Shown one piece after another: positions 1-11,193 of a stretch of 64,000 nt of DNA (positions are counted from its first letter, which is position 1; every line of letters starts with the position of its first letter). This DNA comes from Mariannaea sp. PMI_226 (taxonomy: Eukaryota > Ascomycota > Sordariomycetes > Hypocreales > Nectriaceae). A program made the translations under genes and the position numbers. The notes under the pieces were generated by a model. It was not told the DNA's origin, did no database searches, and was given only the letters and a program-made list of their open reading frames with translations. The DNA lies in the NCBI GenBank assembly GCA_024336345.1, contig JANFOG010000002.1:3844001-3908000 (forward strand). The letters are read 5' to 3'.

Positions 1-1159
1 CTGCAGAAAGTGACCTTGGCTATATTTGGCACGGCCTTGATGAAGGATTCAATGACGGTGGCGATGGCGGGGAATTGTTGACGGCGACGCTTGGACAGTC
101 CAAAGATCTTGCCGTCGTATTCGTCGTTGATCTTGCGCATCTTGTCGACCTCCTTGAAGAGCTTGCCTGGTGCCGTGTAGTTGTTGATGGAAGCGATAGG
201 GTAGGGAGTGGTCTTGTCGTTGTGCATGAGCATGCTACCGTAGCCGCGGAAGCCGCCGCCGCACATGTAGACGTTGACCTTGGCCTTCTTATCACCATGG
301 TCATATGCCTTCCTGATGGCGTCGAGAGCGGGGAATTGACTTCGGAGGTTGTCATAGGCCTCGATCATCTTGTTTTGGAGATCTTGGATAGAGGCCGCGC
401 GGTCGGCGTCGGAACCATCTTGGAGAATCCTCATGAGCTTGGCGGCGCCATATGGCAAGCTCCTGCCAGCCCTTGCAGCGGAAAACTCGTAGTCTGGCAG
501 ACTGGTGTCAACCCACGTCATCTGTACGCTACCACCACCGAGGTCCATGAAGAGAGCACCACCGTCAACATCAACGACGCCGCTCCTGGAGCCCATAACT
601 GCACCGCAGAGGGTCTCGACGGCAGGTTCCAGCACGCTCACAGTCAGGCCAGGGGCTTGCTTCTCAATCTCCTCGAGCATATCTCCAGCATTAGCAGCCT
701 TGCGCATAGCCTCGGTGGCAAGCACCATGATCTGCTCAGGAGGCACACCATAGTGGAGAGCAATCCTCTTGAAGCGGGCAAGGGTAACAGCCACAAGCTT
801 GATGGTGTCCTGGGGAAAGGTCCAGTGGTCCTTGGGATCTTCTACCAGAGCATCAAAAAGGGATATAGCGGCACGGTCCGCATAGACAGACTTGAGTAGA
901 CGAGGTGCTGGTTTAGCCAAGGAGGTGATAGAAAAGCGAATGCCATTGCTGATGAGAGAAGAAGGGCATTAGCAAGACTGGTTCTTTCTATGACGTGTGG
1001 CTTACCCTAGAGAAGCCATAATGAGTAGCGGACAAGAGGCGGGGAAACATACCTTCCCATGTCAACAATGGCCCAGAGTTGGTTTGGGGCATTGGGATCC
1101 CATGGCGTAAGCTTCTCGGATATATTGTCGAGAGTAATTGAATCAACAGAGGGCGCCAT
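1..1159 (-). CDS. RTG2: Retrograde regulation protein 2-type Ppx/GppA phosphatase family protein (3' part outside window)
   Basis: Ppx/GppA (exopolyphosphatase / ppGpp phosphatase) proteins have the actin-like ATPase fold. In yeast Rtg2 senses mitochondrial dysfunction and promotes nuclear entry of Rtg1/Rtg3 to reset nitrogen and TCA-cycle genes. Exon 1 is 1159-1053, the intron 1052-949 (GTATGT...CAG), and exon 2 runs from 948 to the window edge with no stop. About 351 codons are visible. The splice restores DMGSNGIRFS, the family's phosphate-1 loop, near residue 34. The second nucleotide-binding loop, DLGGGSVQMTW, lies near residue 157, and MCGGGFRGYG follows further on. All three point to the RTG2 branch rather than a bacterial-type Ppx. 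The start is the first ATG in frame with this motif. The C-terminal portion is missing only because the sequence ends. The fungal proteins are longer (I recall well over 500 residues). Whether this one is a signalling protein or an active phosphatase cannot be told here. Confidence 0.88.
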
Positions 1160-1858
1160 GGTGATGTATGAGGAGGGGTGGTTGAAAAATATGTGACGAA
1201 ATTATGGGTGACACACTAGATGAGGGGCAAAAATAAGGACGAGGAGGCCAACGAACACTGTAGTGGAACTGGAAGAAGACCTCGATAGGTTTTTTTTGTC
1301 AGGGAACGAATGCGCGCAAGCATGCAACTATTTATACAACCATCCCCTTCCGCGCCTCGGGGTGAATTGCAAAGGCGCAAATGCGAGTAGCAAAAGCGGT
1401 TGGCGGGCAACGGCCCAAAGGTGTTCTTTCGACTCGGCACGGCACGCAGCCTTCGCCTCGTGGGGTTGGTCAAGTGTCAAGTGTCAGCTTTCAGCATCAC
1501 CGCATAGAGCATAGAGCCCGTATAGAATAGAGAATAGGGCTTGGTGTAGCCGCAGCGGCCACCCGGGGCCGAAGTGGGGCCGGGGGTGCGGGAAGACCGA
1601 GACAGACATGAGCTGAAGAAATTGAGCAAAAAGTCGATATCACATTCGATCCATTGGATGGCAGAATACAATAAAGTTACTCCAGAATCCGCCCAGAGTT
1701 GCAGATGGAGGAAAGCTGGAGCAATAAGCGGTAGCGTGGTGGAATCGATAGTGTCGTCGCCTTAGGTAGGTAGGTAGGTTGTAGCTAGTTCCAGGCATGA
1801 TGAAGCTCAGTTGCCCCCTCCAGTGCCGCCTTATTGGGTCCTTTTAAGGGTCGCCCAT

Positions 1859-1888
1859 CACACATACACACACACACACACGCACATA
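1859..1888. repeat. CA dinucleotide microsatellite
   Basis: A short (CA)n run with a few interruptions, in the gene-free region upstream of the RTG2-like gene. Confidence 0.8.
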
Positions 1889-4800
1889 CGGACGTCCGCA
1901 CGCACGTACAGAAACACATTTTCTTTTTTGCCTTACAATCTGCACCGCAACTCAAACCCACGGGTTCCTGCGGTGGTAACCGAAAAAAGCACGTGGATGC
2001 AAATTCCCGACCGATGTGGTGGCCGACAATACGGCCCTGTTCACTGGAGCCATCCATCCGGCTGCCTTGAGCGGCCTGAGTCTTGCTTCGAGCATTGCAC
2101 GCAGGATCGCTGATGTGCTCCCATCTGCCCCTCCCCCTTCATCTTGACCGAAGATGGAGAGAAGGTGGGAGCGGGGGCGTAGGGGGAGGGAAAAAAAAAA
2201 AAAGAAGGATGTGTCTGTTTGCATGAACTGGAGACGATACGGGCGGGAGACCATTGGACGGGCCGTCCGTACATGAGGCGATAGAAGCCGCATGCGTATT
2301 CCCTCTTTTTCTTTACCGATTGGGAAATATCGCACACGATCATGAGCGGGAAGCAACTAACTTCTGTAGTCACGGCATCGCTCAAGAAGGGACAACAGCC
2401 AGCCACTGTCCAGCGCCTCTTGAATGATCTTAGCTTAGCTGCGGGGGAAAGAAGGAGCTGAGATAGGACAATAGCAGAGTAATAAGGGCAATTGGGTGTG
2501 ATGACTCCGGCAATTGGACCCAAAGCGCAGAATCGCAATGCCTCGGATTGATAGTTTTGCAGAGTAATACACCACAGATATTTTGCAAGTGAATGTCAAC
2601 ATATTTGTTTGCTTGCTGACCTCGTCCAGCCAACCAATTCTTTTTTACCTGATGTGGCTTTTTACTCCTATGTGTGTAAAAACCTCTTCTCACCTCTGCC
2701 CCTCCATTGTGAGCCCCCAACAAATAACTACCTGTGCCAACCCAGCAAGCGTCGGTACATACATTTAAGAAAAAAAAACCCGGCCGCTGGTAGGAGGAGG
2801 AAGGCTTTCGACTCGATGCTCTTCGGCCGAGGTACCTGCGTGACACTGTCTCGCAGTCAATGTCTCAGTCCCCCAGTTTGGATGACAGGAGACCAGGATA
2901 TGGGCAGAACTAGCAAAGAACCCCGTCATCACAGCAAGAGATATCACCGATCAGCCGTGTCCGACCGAGTGGCCATCTTCAAAAGATCCAGGCATGCGAG
3001 ACAGGATTGGTTCTTCTACTGACTTTCGACATACCGTATGTTACCATCGGCTAGCTAGCACACGAGACACCAGGTGTGAGAAAGAATATGGGGAAGGGAA
3101 GGGTAAATAATGATTAAAAAAACAGGAAACATGATATGATATGATGGATATGCACATTGCACATCATGGTGCAACACTGCGAGTGACTGCAAGGGAAACC
3201 CAAAAAGAAGACGAAAAAGCCACAAACATGTCTTGTCCATCCCCCGTCCATCCCCCGTCAAACCCCCCCAGCCCCAGCTAGCCTGTAGGTCTCGAACTAG
3301 CTCTCCCCCAGAGGAGAAGAGTCCACAACTGCCAGGCCTAACAGCTCTCTCTCTCTCCCCAGTACCCTCTAGCTCCAGCGGCCCACAAGCCAACCAGCGC
3401 ATCGATGGGGGCAGCCATGTCCAAAAACAGAAGGGGGAGGTGGAAGGGGAGGATGAAGGAGAAAAAGGAGAGCAAGGGGACCGTGTGCGTTTGTATGCAC
3501 ACTCGCTGGCGTGTGCATCAGGCCAACGCATCTGCGTCGTACATGACTGCTTTTTCTCCCGCCGCCGGATCTGATCTTACAGGACCAAGACACACTTTTT
3601 TTCCTCTCCCACGCACGAGCCTTTGTTGCTTGTCACTTGGTTGAAGGGTGGCGTTATCGTATCCACCAAACAAAACAAAAGATTAGGGAGAAAAGGGAAA
3701 AAAGAAAACAAAAAAACACGGGAGGCCGAGGGGAATCAAAACAAACCCAGACGGACGAGCTCTTCTGGGAGGAGGGTGCCGGCAGGCTTTCGTTGGGAGG
3801 ACGGGAGGACGGGATGGCGAGAGAGAGGAAGAAGCGGCGACTCGAATGGGCATAATTTTATGTGTGCGACGGGTGGAATTAGGCCAGAATGGCAATACAG
3901 ACCTGCCATTAAGCGCGTTGTGAAGACGGCCTTGGGTCGCTTTTTTTTGCGCCCGAAGGCGACCAACTGGTCGCATAGGTATGTAGATAGGTTGGTAGTT
4001 GGGTGGGCTTGGCTTTTCCACTATCACTTTTGTACATACATCTATCTATGCAGAGGAAATGAAAAATGAAAAATTGTACGGATAATCTACAATGGATTGG
4101 TTTCTGCTCTGGTCACAATACAGCAGCTTGGATCCAGATGCGCAAGCAGAGCCAAGGAGAGGACGCAAGTCTCATCCGGTTCAACATCAGATGGTCCCAC
4201 GACGTAGTAACACCGAGCGCATCCATCCTCTCGGCCCAGGCGCCCCCCTTGCCTCTTTTCTTTCTTGGTCTCTCGTGGTCTCTCTCTCTCTTTCTTCCTC
4301 AATTTGTATCCATCTCGTAGCGAGTAGTTTCGCATTCTCTTCACCGCATGTCTATTCCCCCATTCCCTCGTCAGCTTTACTGGGGGAAAGGGTCCGCCTA
4401 TTTCATTGGCCCCGGCATTCAGTCGGCTGATGGAGAAATGGGCTTCCCGAGCTTCTCACTCGCTGCCTTGCGCATACGACTATTCAACGCCTCACCGTCT
4501 CTAGGAGCACGGAGAGCCTGACGGTCTGAGAGTTGAAGCTATTGTCGTTCTACTCCGGACGTACTTTTGGGGAGTGTGTAAACATACAGAAAGTGGATTG
4601 CTCAAAAGTAATTGGGATTTTTGGCTGGTTGGTTCACAGGCAGCCAACACAAGCATGTCAACCCTGATAACTCATTCACTAGGTAGGTAAGGTATTATGT
4701 ACGTCAACTACATACAGTACCTACATCGTCATGTACCTAGTCAATGCTCCATCAGTATTCGTTTGCTGTCAGCAGCTCCATCGTACCCTGGTGGGAGGAT

Positions 4801-7149
4801 TGGCTCTTCTCCCTATTTCCCCTAGTAAACTGAATCCTGGTCGGTTTGGACTGAAGTTAGCTCGCGTCGAGGTCGGTGGTAGCCCCCAACCAGCTTTCAC
4901 CCAAAAGCCTGAATCCAGCCTCTCTCCACTATCAACCTCAAGGGATAACTACCTACGCACACAAACACACACACTTCACAACTGGGATAAGCACCACCAT
5001 CATGATCAACAAAACATGGGAGTCACTCGCATCCTGATCACGAGGAACTAAACACTGCTGTTACATCATAAAGAAGTAGCATATTTATCATATCCAATAC
5101 AAGTGGTCATGTTACTCTGCGGAAAATGGCAATTGAATGCCACCACCTCTGCATTTTTTTCGGTGGTATAGGGTGGTACAACTTTTGATCCTTAACTAGC
5201 AAATAAATGACGCGTATTTGCGCGTATTTTTCGCGTTAACGACCAGTGACGACGCGTCTTCGAACCTCCACTGTACCGCACACAACTTTTTTTCTTTAAA
5301 ATTCTCTTACAGCAATTACTGTATCATCAAAGATCAACAGAATAATGTCTTTTTATTCAACTGTATCGTAGAGGCCATCTGGGTGGAAATTATCGCCATG
5401 GGGGAACTGTGCGTTTTTCTCCTAGCTCAGGAAAGAAGTACATAAAGAAAACTTGTGCTGTAGGCTGCACATCATCCTCATGGGCCCTCATTATGATCAA
5501 CCCCTCACCTGTGACATTGTCTCCATTCCCCATTCCTGGTTCGCCCCAACCTGCACCTGAGGGTCAGTACCTACAGATGAAGCAGCCGAAGGAAACCCCC
5601 CCCCCCCCGTCAAGCCCCCTCTAGAAGTCTCACTCAGTCCCTGTCCCCCCGGCTCACCATGGGCGATGCATCATTGCCGTCGCCTTACACAGCCGGGCTG
5701 TTTCTGTTACCGCCGACCTGCATTTGCGTATTTTACTTACTATAGTACCTATCCTCCCCCCTTTTTATCCTAGTATGGGCTCTGCAAAGACCCCCAAAAG
5801 CCGGCCCTGGCACAATACATAGAAAATATTCATCACCTGTCTGTGGACCAGCCACCACACAGAGAGGATTGGCCCGTACGCTGGAAATGCCTAGTCTAGC
5901 TCGCACACTTTGTTTTCGAAAACGGATGGCATGGCGCTGGCACATCGGGAAGACTCATTGTATGGGACGGCGCGCGTCTTCCACCATTGCCGCCGCCTTG
6001 GGCCGTCTTGGTAGTCAACTTATCATTGGTGCCGGCCGTAGCTTTGAGGCCAGAGCTCACCAGCCATCTCGGGAGCTTGGGGCGTCTCCTACTAGGGTAC
6101 AACCTCGCTCCACACTAGCCCAACGCCTACTTTCGTCCCCTCCTCCCCCATGCTTGCTTTTTTTGTGCCGATGAGAGGGACCACCCAAGGGAGAAACGTG
6201 GACGTGGAACCTGGCATACGAACAGACTACAATACTCGGACGCAAGCTGAAGCAGGAGAAATATAAGGAGGAGAAGACACCTGGCCAGGGGAGAAAACGA
6301 CCAACGTTGGGGAAATTCAGAGACGCCTCAATCCGCTGAGGCTTGGTCTTGGGTTCTTTTGGAACGCTGTTGTCTCACTAATCAATCATAACAAGACAAG
6401 CCACTGGGGTCAGTTGGATGCTGTGGTTCTGAATCTGACGCGTTTTTGTTGTTGCTAGTAGGCTCGTCGAGCCACTGGTTCCTCAACTATGTCCAACGAT
6501 AGGTCCTGGAGTGACGAAAACAAGGATGGGAGCTATTACCACAGGACAACTACGGTACTGAGCAGACGCAGGCTTGTGCATCGGGTGCGATGCTAGGGGC
6601 GTGTGAAGGAGTATGATGAGTAGGCCACGGAGTAGCTTCTACTGACAGACTACTGTGCTGCGTACGTCGTACGTACAATAATTGCGAGAATTGCCTGCGT
6701 GTTGATTGGGATGGATAGCTAAGCCACAGTAATTGCATTGTAACCTGCACATGCGATGCATCTCCGTCTCTTTTTCCTTCTTGGCCGCCGTTGCGGTGCA
6801 TCCCGCGGCCGCTCCAATAGCCTGTTCTTTCCCACAACCGTCCCGTACGACGAGACGAATATGCAGAATGATGTGCCTGCGCAACTCGAATGAGTAGGTA
6901 TCTACAATGGAGGCTTGGGTAGCTGTCCGCTTTTCCCCAAATCAAGCCACAATCGCTTGATTCACCGTGAGGTCTGATCAATGGGACATTGACATGTGCG
7001 GGAGTTGCAGAACGCACGCAAGGTACGGGAAGCCAAAAAAAAAAAGGAGCTTTGTTTAGATACGGTTTCATCGCAAGGCATTCGACTAAAACTGCGTAGT
7101 GTGACGAGTGATAACTACGCAAGGCAAATACCTATACCGCCTAGTTCTC

Positions 7150-7175
7150 TCACGTCACAAGGAGCTGTGACGTGA
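7150..7175. promoter_or_regulatory. Perfect 10-bp inverted repeat carrying CRE/bZIP-type TGACGTGA cores
   Basis: TCACGTCACA and its exact complement TGTGACGTGA are separated by six bases. Each arm contains TGACGTGA, or its complement, close to the CREB/ATF bZIP site. The position, about 2.1 kb upstream of the gene at 9265, would suit an upstream activating site. It could equally form a hairpin in RNA. The function is inferred from motif likeness only. Confidence 0.45.
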
Positions 7176-7330
7176 TGAGAGCCCAACTCCTTCCCATACA
7201 TTGACTTCTAGTTGATGTCTGAGAGAAGTCAATATTTTGATAGTTCAACGCGTCTCGTTCAGGTTGACTGGGCTACATGTACGGAGCAGTCGATTGTGCA
7301 TTCCACAGAAGCCTCGTTTCTGCGACATGG

Positions 7331-7376
7331 CACATATGTACATACATACGTACATACATACTTAGTACGCATGTAT
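7331..7376. repeat. Imperfect ACAT/ATGT tetranucleotide repeat
   Basis: The stretch alternates TACA/CATA units (atgtacatacatacgtacat and onward). It lies in non-coding sequence and looks like a degenerate microsatellite. Confidence 0.65.
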
Positions 7377-8230
7377 GTCTTCGTGTCTCCATCTGGAACC
7401 ACAAGGGTCCGTACAGGCCAAACGGGCAGCCCGCCGCTATCTGAGAGCAAGCAAGCCCTGAGTAAAAAACGACGGTTTGGTACATACATGGTCGAACTAG
7501 CTTCCCCCTCTGCGTCCTCCGAACGGCTGACCGCCGCTTGATCGCTTCCTTCTTATAACGGGCGCTGCCGGAGTGGATTCTTCTTGTCAAGGGCGTGTGC
7601 ACTAGCTCGGCTGCAAGCTGCAGTGTTGCTGCAACATGGTGATGAGAGAGGAGCAGAAGGAGAGTGGGGAGGGTGACGGGGGGGCACGTTCTGGGGTGGG
7701 AGGAAGAGAAGTGAAGAGAAAGAGAGAGCGAAGTAGACAATCAACTGGATGGAAAAGCGAAAGAGGAAGAAGAAGAGGTGAGCAAATGGAGTTGCATGGT
7801 ACCTGATCAGTACAAGTGCCGACAGCGATGCACATCGGGCGCCTCCACCGCGGACACTCTGGCCTCGATGTGCTCATCGGGTACCCTCGAGGCAGCTTCA
7901 CACAAGCTCGCAGGGTTCGCGCCACCCGCTGTTCGTTGTTGGCCCACCTGGACGGCCAGGCCCCATCACCGCTAGGAGGTACATCCTACGTCGTCCTTAC
8001 GGTGTACTCCTACCGCAGTACTTACAGAGGGTCGTGCCAGTGTGCCATGTATCTGATGTACCATGACATTTCGTCCAGGGTGTGGTCGAGGGGAGGTAGC
8101 TGCCCAAGAGTGCCCCCCGTCCAGGCGCCCCATCCCTCCCCCCATTTTTTTTTTTCCAACGAACAGAAGGCCCCCTCTTCACCTGGGAGCACTAAAAAAG
8201 TAGTGACTAAGGTACCTACCTAGCCCTGTT

Positions 8231-9264
8231 CAGTACGTCGTACATGGGTTGGTTGACCGCACACCTCCCACCCGCTGTCCACCTACATAGGGTCCCTAAT
8301 AACTCTCTGCGCACTCTCGCTGAACTGCCATAAACCTGCCCACCCACCCTAAAGTCTTTCCCGTCTTCCCTTTCTCTCCCTCCCTCACCTCTTCCTCCCC
8401 CCAAATACATTCCAGTCCTTCGTTTGCGCCCAATCCTCCCCTTTTCTCCTCCCGTATTTTGCGCCGTCTGCCGGCAGGGTGACTTGGACGTCTAAGTCGA
8501 GTTGAGTTGTTGACAATCTCTTGTTTTCTCTTGTTTATTTATTTCGACCCCATTTGCGCTGTGTCAGTAGCTTCGAAGCGCTGTCCGACTCTGCGACATC
8601 ATCAAGTGCGACAGAGGCGCGCGCAAATCGAAGTCAACTTGGCTGAGGCTCAACTCCACCTACAAGTGACGACAACGACAGAAAACAACAATAACAACAG
8701 AAACACACCCGACCCGTCTATGACGAGTGTTTGAACCGCATTGCTGCACAGCCCTCCATTTCCTTTTTCTTCACCCATCTTATCCTGCTTCCCCCCCACA
8801 CTTTTTATATACGGGAACAATCCCCCCGACGCGATCCCCGGCATATCCTCGACCAGAACTGTCTATTCTCGATCAACTCTTGGGTACCTTTACGAGTCGC
8901 GTTTGCCGATCCTCCCAGCCAGGTTTCAGTTCGCTTCAGACTCGCAGCCTGAGTCAAAATCAACGAGTCCGCTAATTCGGTCCGCACTCCCAAGACTCTG
9001 GAGTCACCGCCGCCCGACGTGAAGTGAGACCCAAATCGCATTCACCAGCCTCCTTGGTCCATTACAAACAGCGCTCGTGACGCCAAGGCAAGACCTAGAT
9101 TCAAGACATCGCTGTCACTCCCCGACACACCCTTCTGGCAGAAAACCCAGTCCTGGCGCCCTTCGCCTACTTATACTCATAACACTGCCGACTCCCCTAG
9201 TCGATTTCCGCGCGACAATCCCAAACCCACAGCAAACTTGCCATCGCATACCTCGTGCTCCGCC
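8231..9264 (+). promoter_or_regulatory. Probable promoter and long 5' leader of the gene at 9265
   Basis: Sequence just upstream of the 9265 start is pyrimidine-rich (8340-8460, 8755-8800), typical of fungal core promoters and leaders. A short upstream ATG frame is visible at 8720 (ATG ACG AGT GTT TGA). No protein segment here continues into the downstream gene, so I treat it as untranslated. The true transcription start is not visible. Confidence 0.4.
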
Positions 9265-11193
9265 ATGCCTCCCTTGCAACCTTTCGCGGCCGTCTGGTCG
9301 CGAGGCGGTCGTCGCGATGAACTCCTCAAGACGCCTGAGCCTACGGCGCAAGGTGATGCGTCGTCGCAACCACCGTCGCCTCCACGACCGCGCTTTCGAA
9401 TCAAGAGAAGAAACGCATCCAATCTCAATGCACCCACCCAGCAGTTCCTCGCCTCGGTTGCTGCCGCGGACATCCCAGTCCCGAGCATCGAAGAACCCCG
9501 CGTGCTCGACGAAGAAATGCACGACACATTGTATCCCATGTCCGAGCTGAGCGACCTAGATGATATGCACATGCCCCTTACGCCGCACGGTGTTCCTGGG
9601 CGCATGTTCTCCCCCCCAAAGACTCCCGCTCCCGGAGTTGTGCCATCACTCTCACCAAAACAATATCCCAACTGGTCCATCGAGTCTACCTTGAGCAGTC
9701 TCGAGTCAAGTCCCGACTATGAGTCTAGCCGGCCCTCCACTGCTCACTCTACACACACCAGCACATCGCTTCTGAGTTCCTTCTCTCTCAGCTCTGAGGA
9801 ACTGAACCAGTGCCCAAGCCCAGAGATCGAAAAGGCCGACCAATCTGGAGACGTATCAACCAACGAAGACCCTGAGAAGACCATTCGCGCGCCCCAATCT
9901 ATCTCGACCTCCAAGAGAACGCTGCGAAAGGCGGCATGGACCAGGCCAATGAGCCAACATTTATGGACTACCTACATGATGTACCTGCAAGATCCCAAAG
10001 TCACACCGTTCCGTTTGGGTCGGAGCGGGATCCCCCCGCACGGAGTGTGCCTGCGTGTTGCGCGAGGGGCGAAGAGGACCTGGAAGGGAACCAAGAGCGG
10101 TAGCTCGACGCCCACGGGTCAGAGCTCAGGCACCTTTGTGCAATGGCCTCACACTTGCGCAGCCACCCGAGCTCATCTCAGAGAACTCTGCAAGACCAAC
10201 GCGCGAAGCAGTGCGCGCAATGACCAGTATCTACCTCATAGCCCTACTCCCTACGGAAGGACTGTGGCACGCTATTGGAACCGACGGACCGCAACCGGCC
10301 GTTCTCCCTCCGTTTTCTCGGGCAAGGACATGGTTATGTCTCTCGCAGTTAGCACTTCAGAATCCATGCATCCTCAGGGACCTTTGGCCCAACTCACCAG
10401 TTCGGCCCCCGAGCCTCAACCCGAAGAACTTCCTCCTCCGCCTACCTACACCGAGGCCTTCCCTCCGTTTCCCGGACACGAGCCGCTTGAGTCAGAGGCA
10501 ACTCAGCTGGCTTCTCCCTTCACAACTCGCAGCTATGGCCCAAGCTCATCTAGTTCGCTGCCGTCGAGCTTTGTTGTAGGCTCGGACGCGCACAGGCAAA
10601 GCCACACTACCGGACCGCGCCGTGCTCTGAAGTCCCCCGTCAGACTGACGCGAAGTCGATCTACTCAAAAGCGCCGGTCGCACCAGCCGCTACTGGAGCC
10701 GCGCAGAATCAAGCGCCCGAGTCTTGGCTCCGATCTCTGGGTGGATCCCTCCACCATCCGCAGCGAAGCCAGCCCGGAGCCGCGCCGCCCCGAATTCTCC
10801 ACGACACTCGACGAGGGCGAGAGTAACCTCCATGTTCCCCGCGCAAACCTCGAGGAACTCTTTGAAGCTTCTCGTCCCAAGCAACCTGCTCGGGAACCAA
10901 CCATTGGCCTGGGGACTTTGGCGCCTCCCGCTGAGGCACCACCACGATTGGGCTCGCCCTTCTCCCTCAACAACTCGAGCCACTCGTTCCCCAACCGCCA
11001 CACACACTCATCGAGCATCGACATTGGAACTATTCGTCGATCCTACAACACATACCAGCAGCCGCACCACGTTGGAGACGATGGTCCCGTGACGCGATCT
11101 TCGCTTACTGCTAGACTCGCTTACATCGATGAGCGACTAAAAGATTTCCGCCGACGGGGCCAACCTCGACGACGATCTGAATCACCACTCTAA
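9265..11193 (+). CDS. Long disordered fungal protein with a conserved central Trp-rich block, basic clusters and a PPxY motif
   Basis: Uninterrupted 642-codon frame. I take the ATG at 9265 (context CCGCCATGC) because upstream in-frame codons are not ATG. The protein is rich in Ser, Pro and Arg. The best-looking folded segment is roughly residues 215-310, with an AAWTRPMSQHLWTTYMMYLQ-like helix followed by a basic, Cys-containing stretch ending in WPHTCAATRAHLRELC. A PPPPTY (PPxY) motif near residue 393 could bind WW domains such as those of Rsp5/Nedd4 ligases. Basic clusters near residues 455-480 (KRRSHQ, RRIKRP) resemble nuclear localisation signals. The C-terminus is Arg-rich (RRRGQPRRRSESPL). 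I believe similar uncharacterised proteins occur in Sordariomycetes but cannot name a family. A nuclear regulatory role is a guess from composition and the long upstream region. Confidence 0.8.
   Translation: MPPLQPFAAVWSRGGRRDELLKTPEPTAQGDASSQPPSPPRPRFRIKRRNASNLNAPTQQFLASVAAADIPVPSIEEPRVLDEEMHDTLYPMSELSDLDDMHMPLTPHGVPGRMFSPPKTPAPGVVPSLSPKQYPNWSIESTLSSLESSPDYESSRPSTAHSTHTSTSLLSSFSLSSEELNQCPSPEIEKADQSGDVSTNEDPEKTIRAPQSISTSKRTLRKAAWTRPMSQHLWTTYMMYLQDPKVTPFRLGRSGIPPHGVCLRVARGAKRTWKGTKSGSSTPTGQSSGTFVQWPHTCAATRAHLRELCKTNARSSARNDQYLPHSPTPYGRTVARYWNRRTATGRSPSVFSGKDMVMSLAVSTSESMHPQGPLAQLTSSAPEPQPEELPPPPTYTEAFPPFPGHEPLESEATQLASPFTTRSYGPSSSSSLPSSFVVGSDAHRQSHTTGPRRALKSPVRLTRSRSTQKRRSHQPLLEPRRIKRPSLGSDLWVDPSTIRSEASPEPRRPEFSTTLDEGESNLHVPRANLEELFEASRPKQPAREPTIGLGTLAPPAEAPPRLGSPFSLNNSSHSFPNRHTHSSSIDIGTIRRSYNTYQQPHHVGDDGPVTRSSLTARLAYIDERLKDFRRRGQPRRRSESPL

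Larger units (their letters stand above)
1160..8230. other. Long gene-free stretch upstream of RTG2
   Basis: About 7 kb with many short overlapping open frames on both strands. None has a recognisable domain, consistent codon use or convincing splice sites. It holds a CA microsatellite near 1860, purine-rich and A-rich tracts (3660-3720), an ACAT-type tetranucleotide repeat near 7330-7375, a CRE-like palindrome at 7150-7175 and TAGG/TACC repeats. It is probably the divergent regulatory region of the RTG2-like gene and the gene at 9265. Non-coding transcripts are possible but cannot be shown. Confidence 0.5.

Noticed and set aside
2041..2538. 165-codon minus-strand frame in the long gap
   Set aside because: Low-complexity Phe/Ser stretches come from a poly(A) tract. 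There is no domain, poor codon pattern and no supporting splice partner.
3280..3310. TTCGAGA-type T-loop word on the minus strand suggesting a tRNA
   Set aside because: The flanking bases cannot pair as a T stem and no acceptor or anticodon arm is present.
4472..4485. GCATACGACTAT, similar to a 5S start
   Set aside because: Following sequence does not match any other part of 5S.
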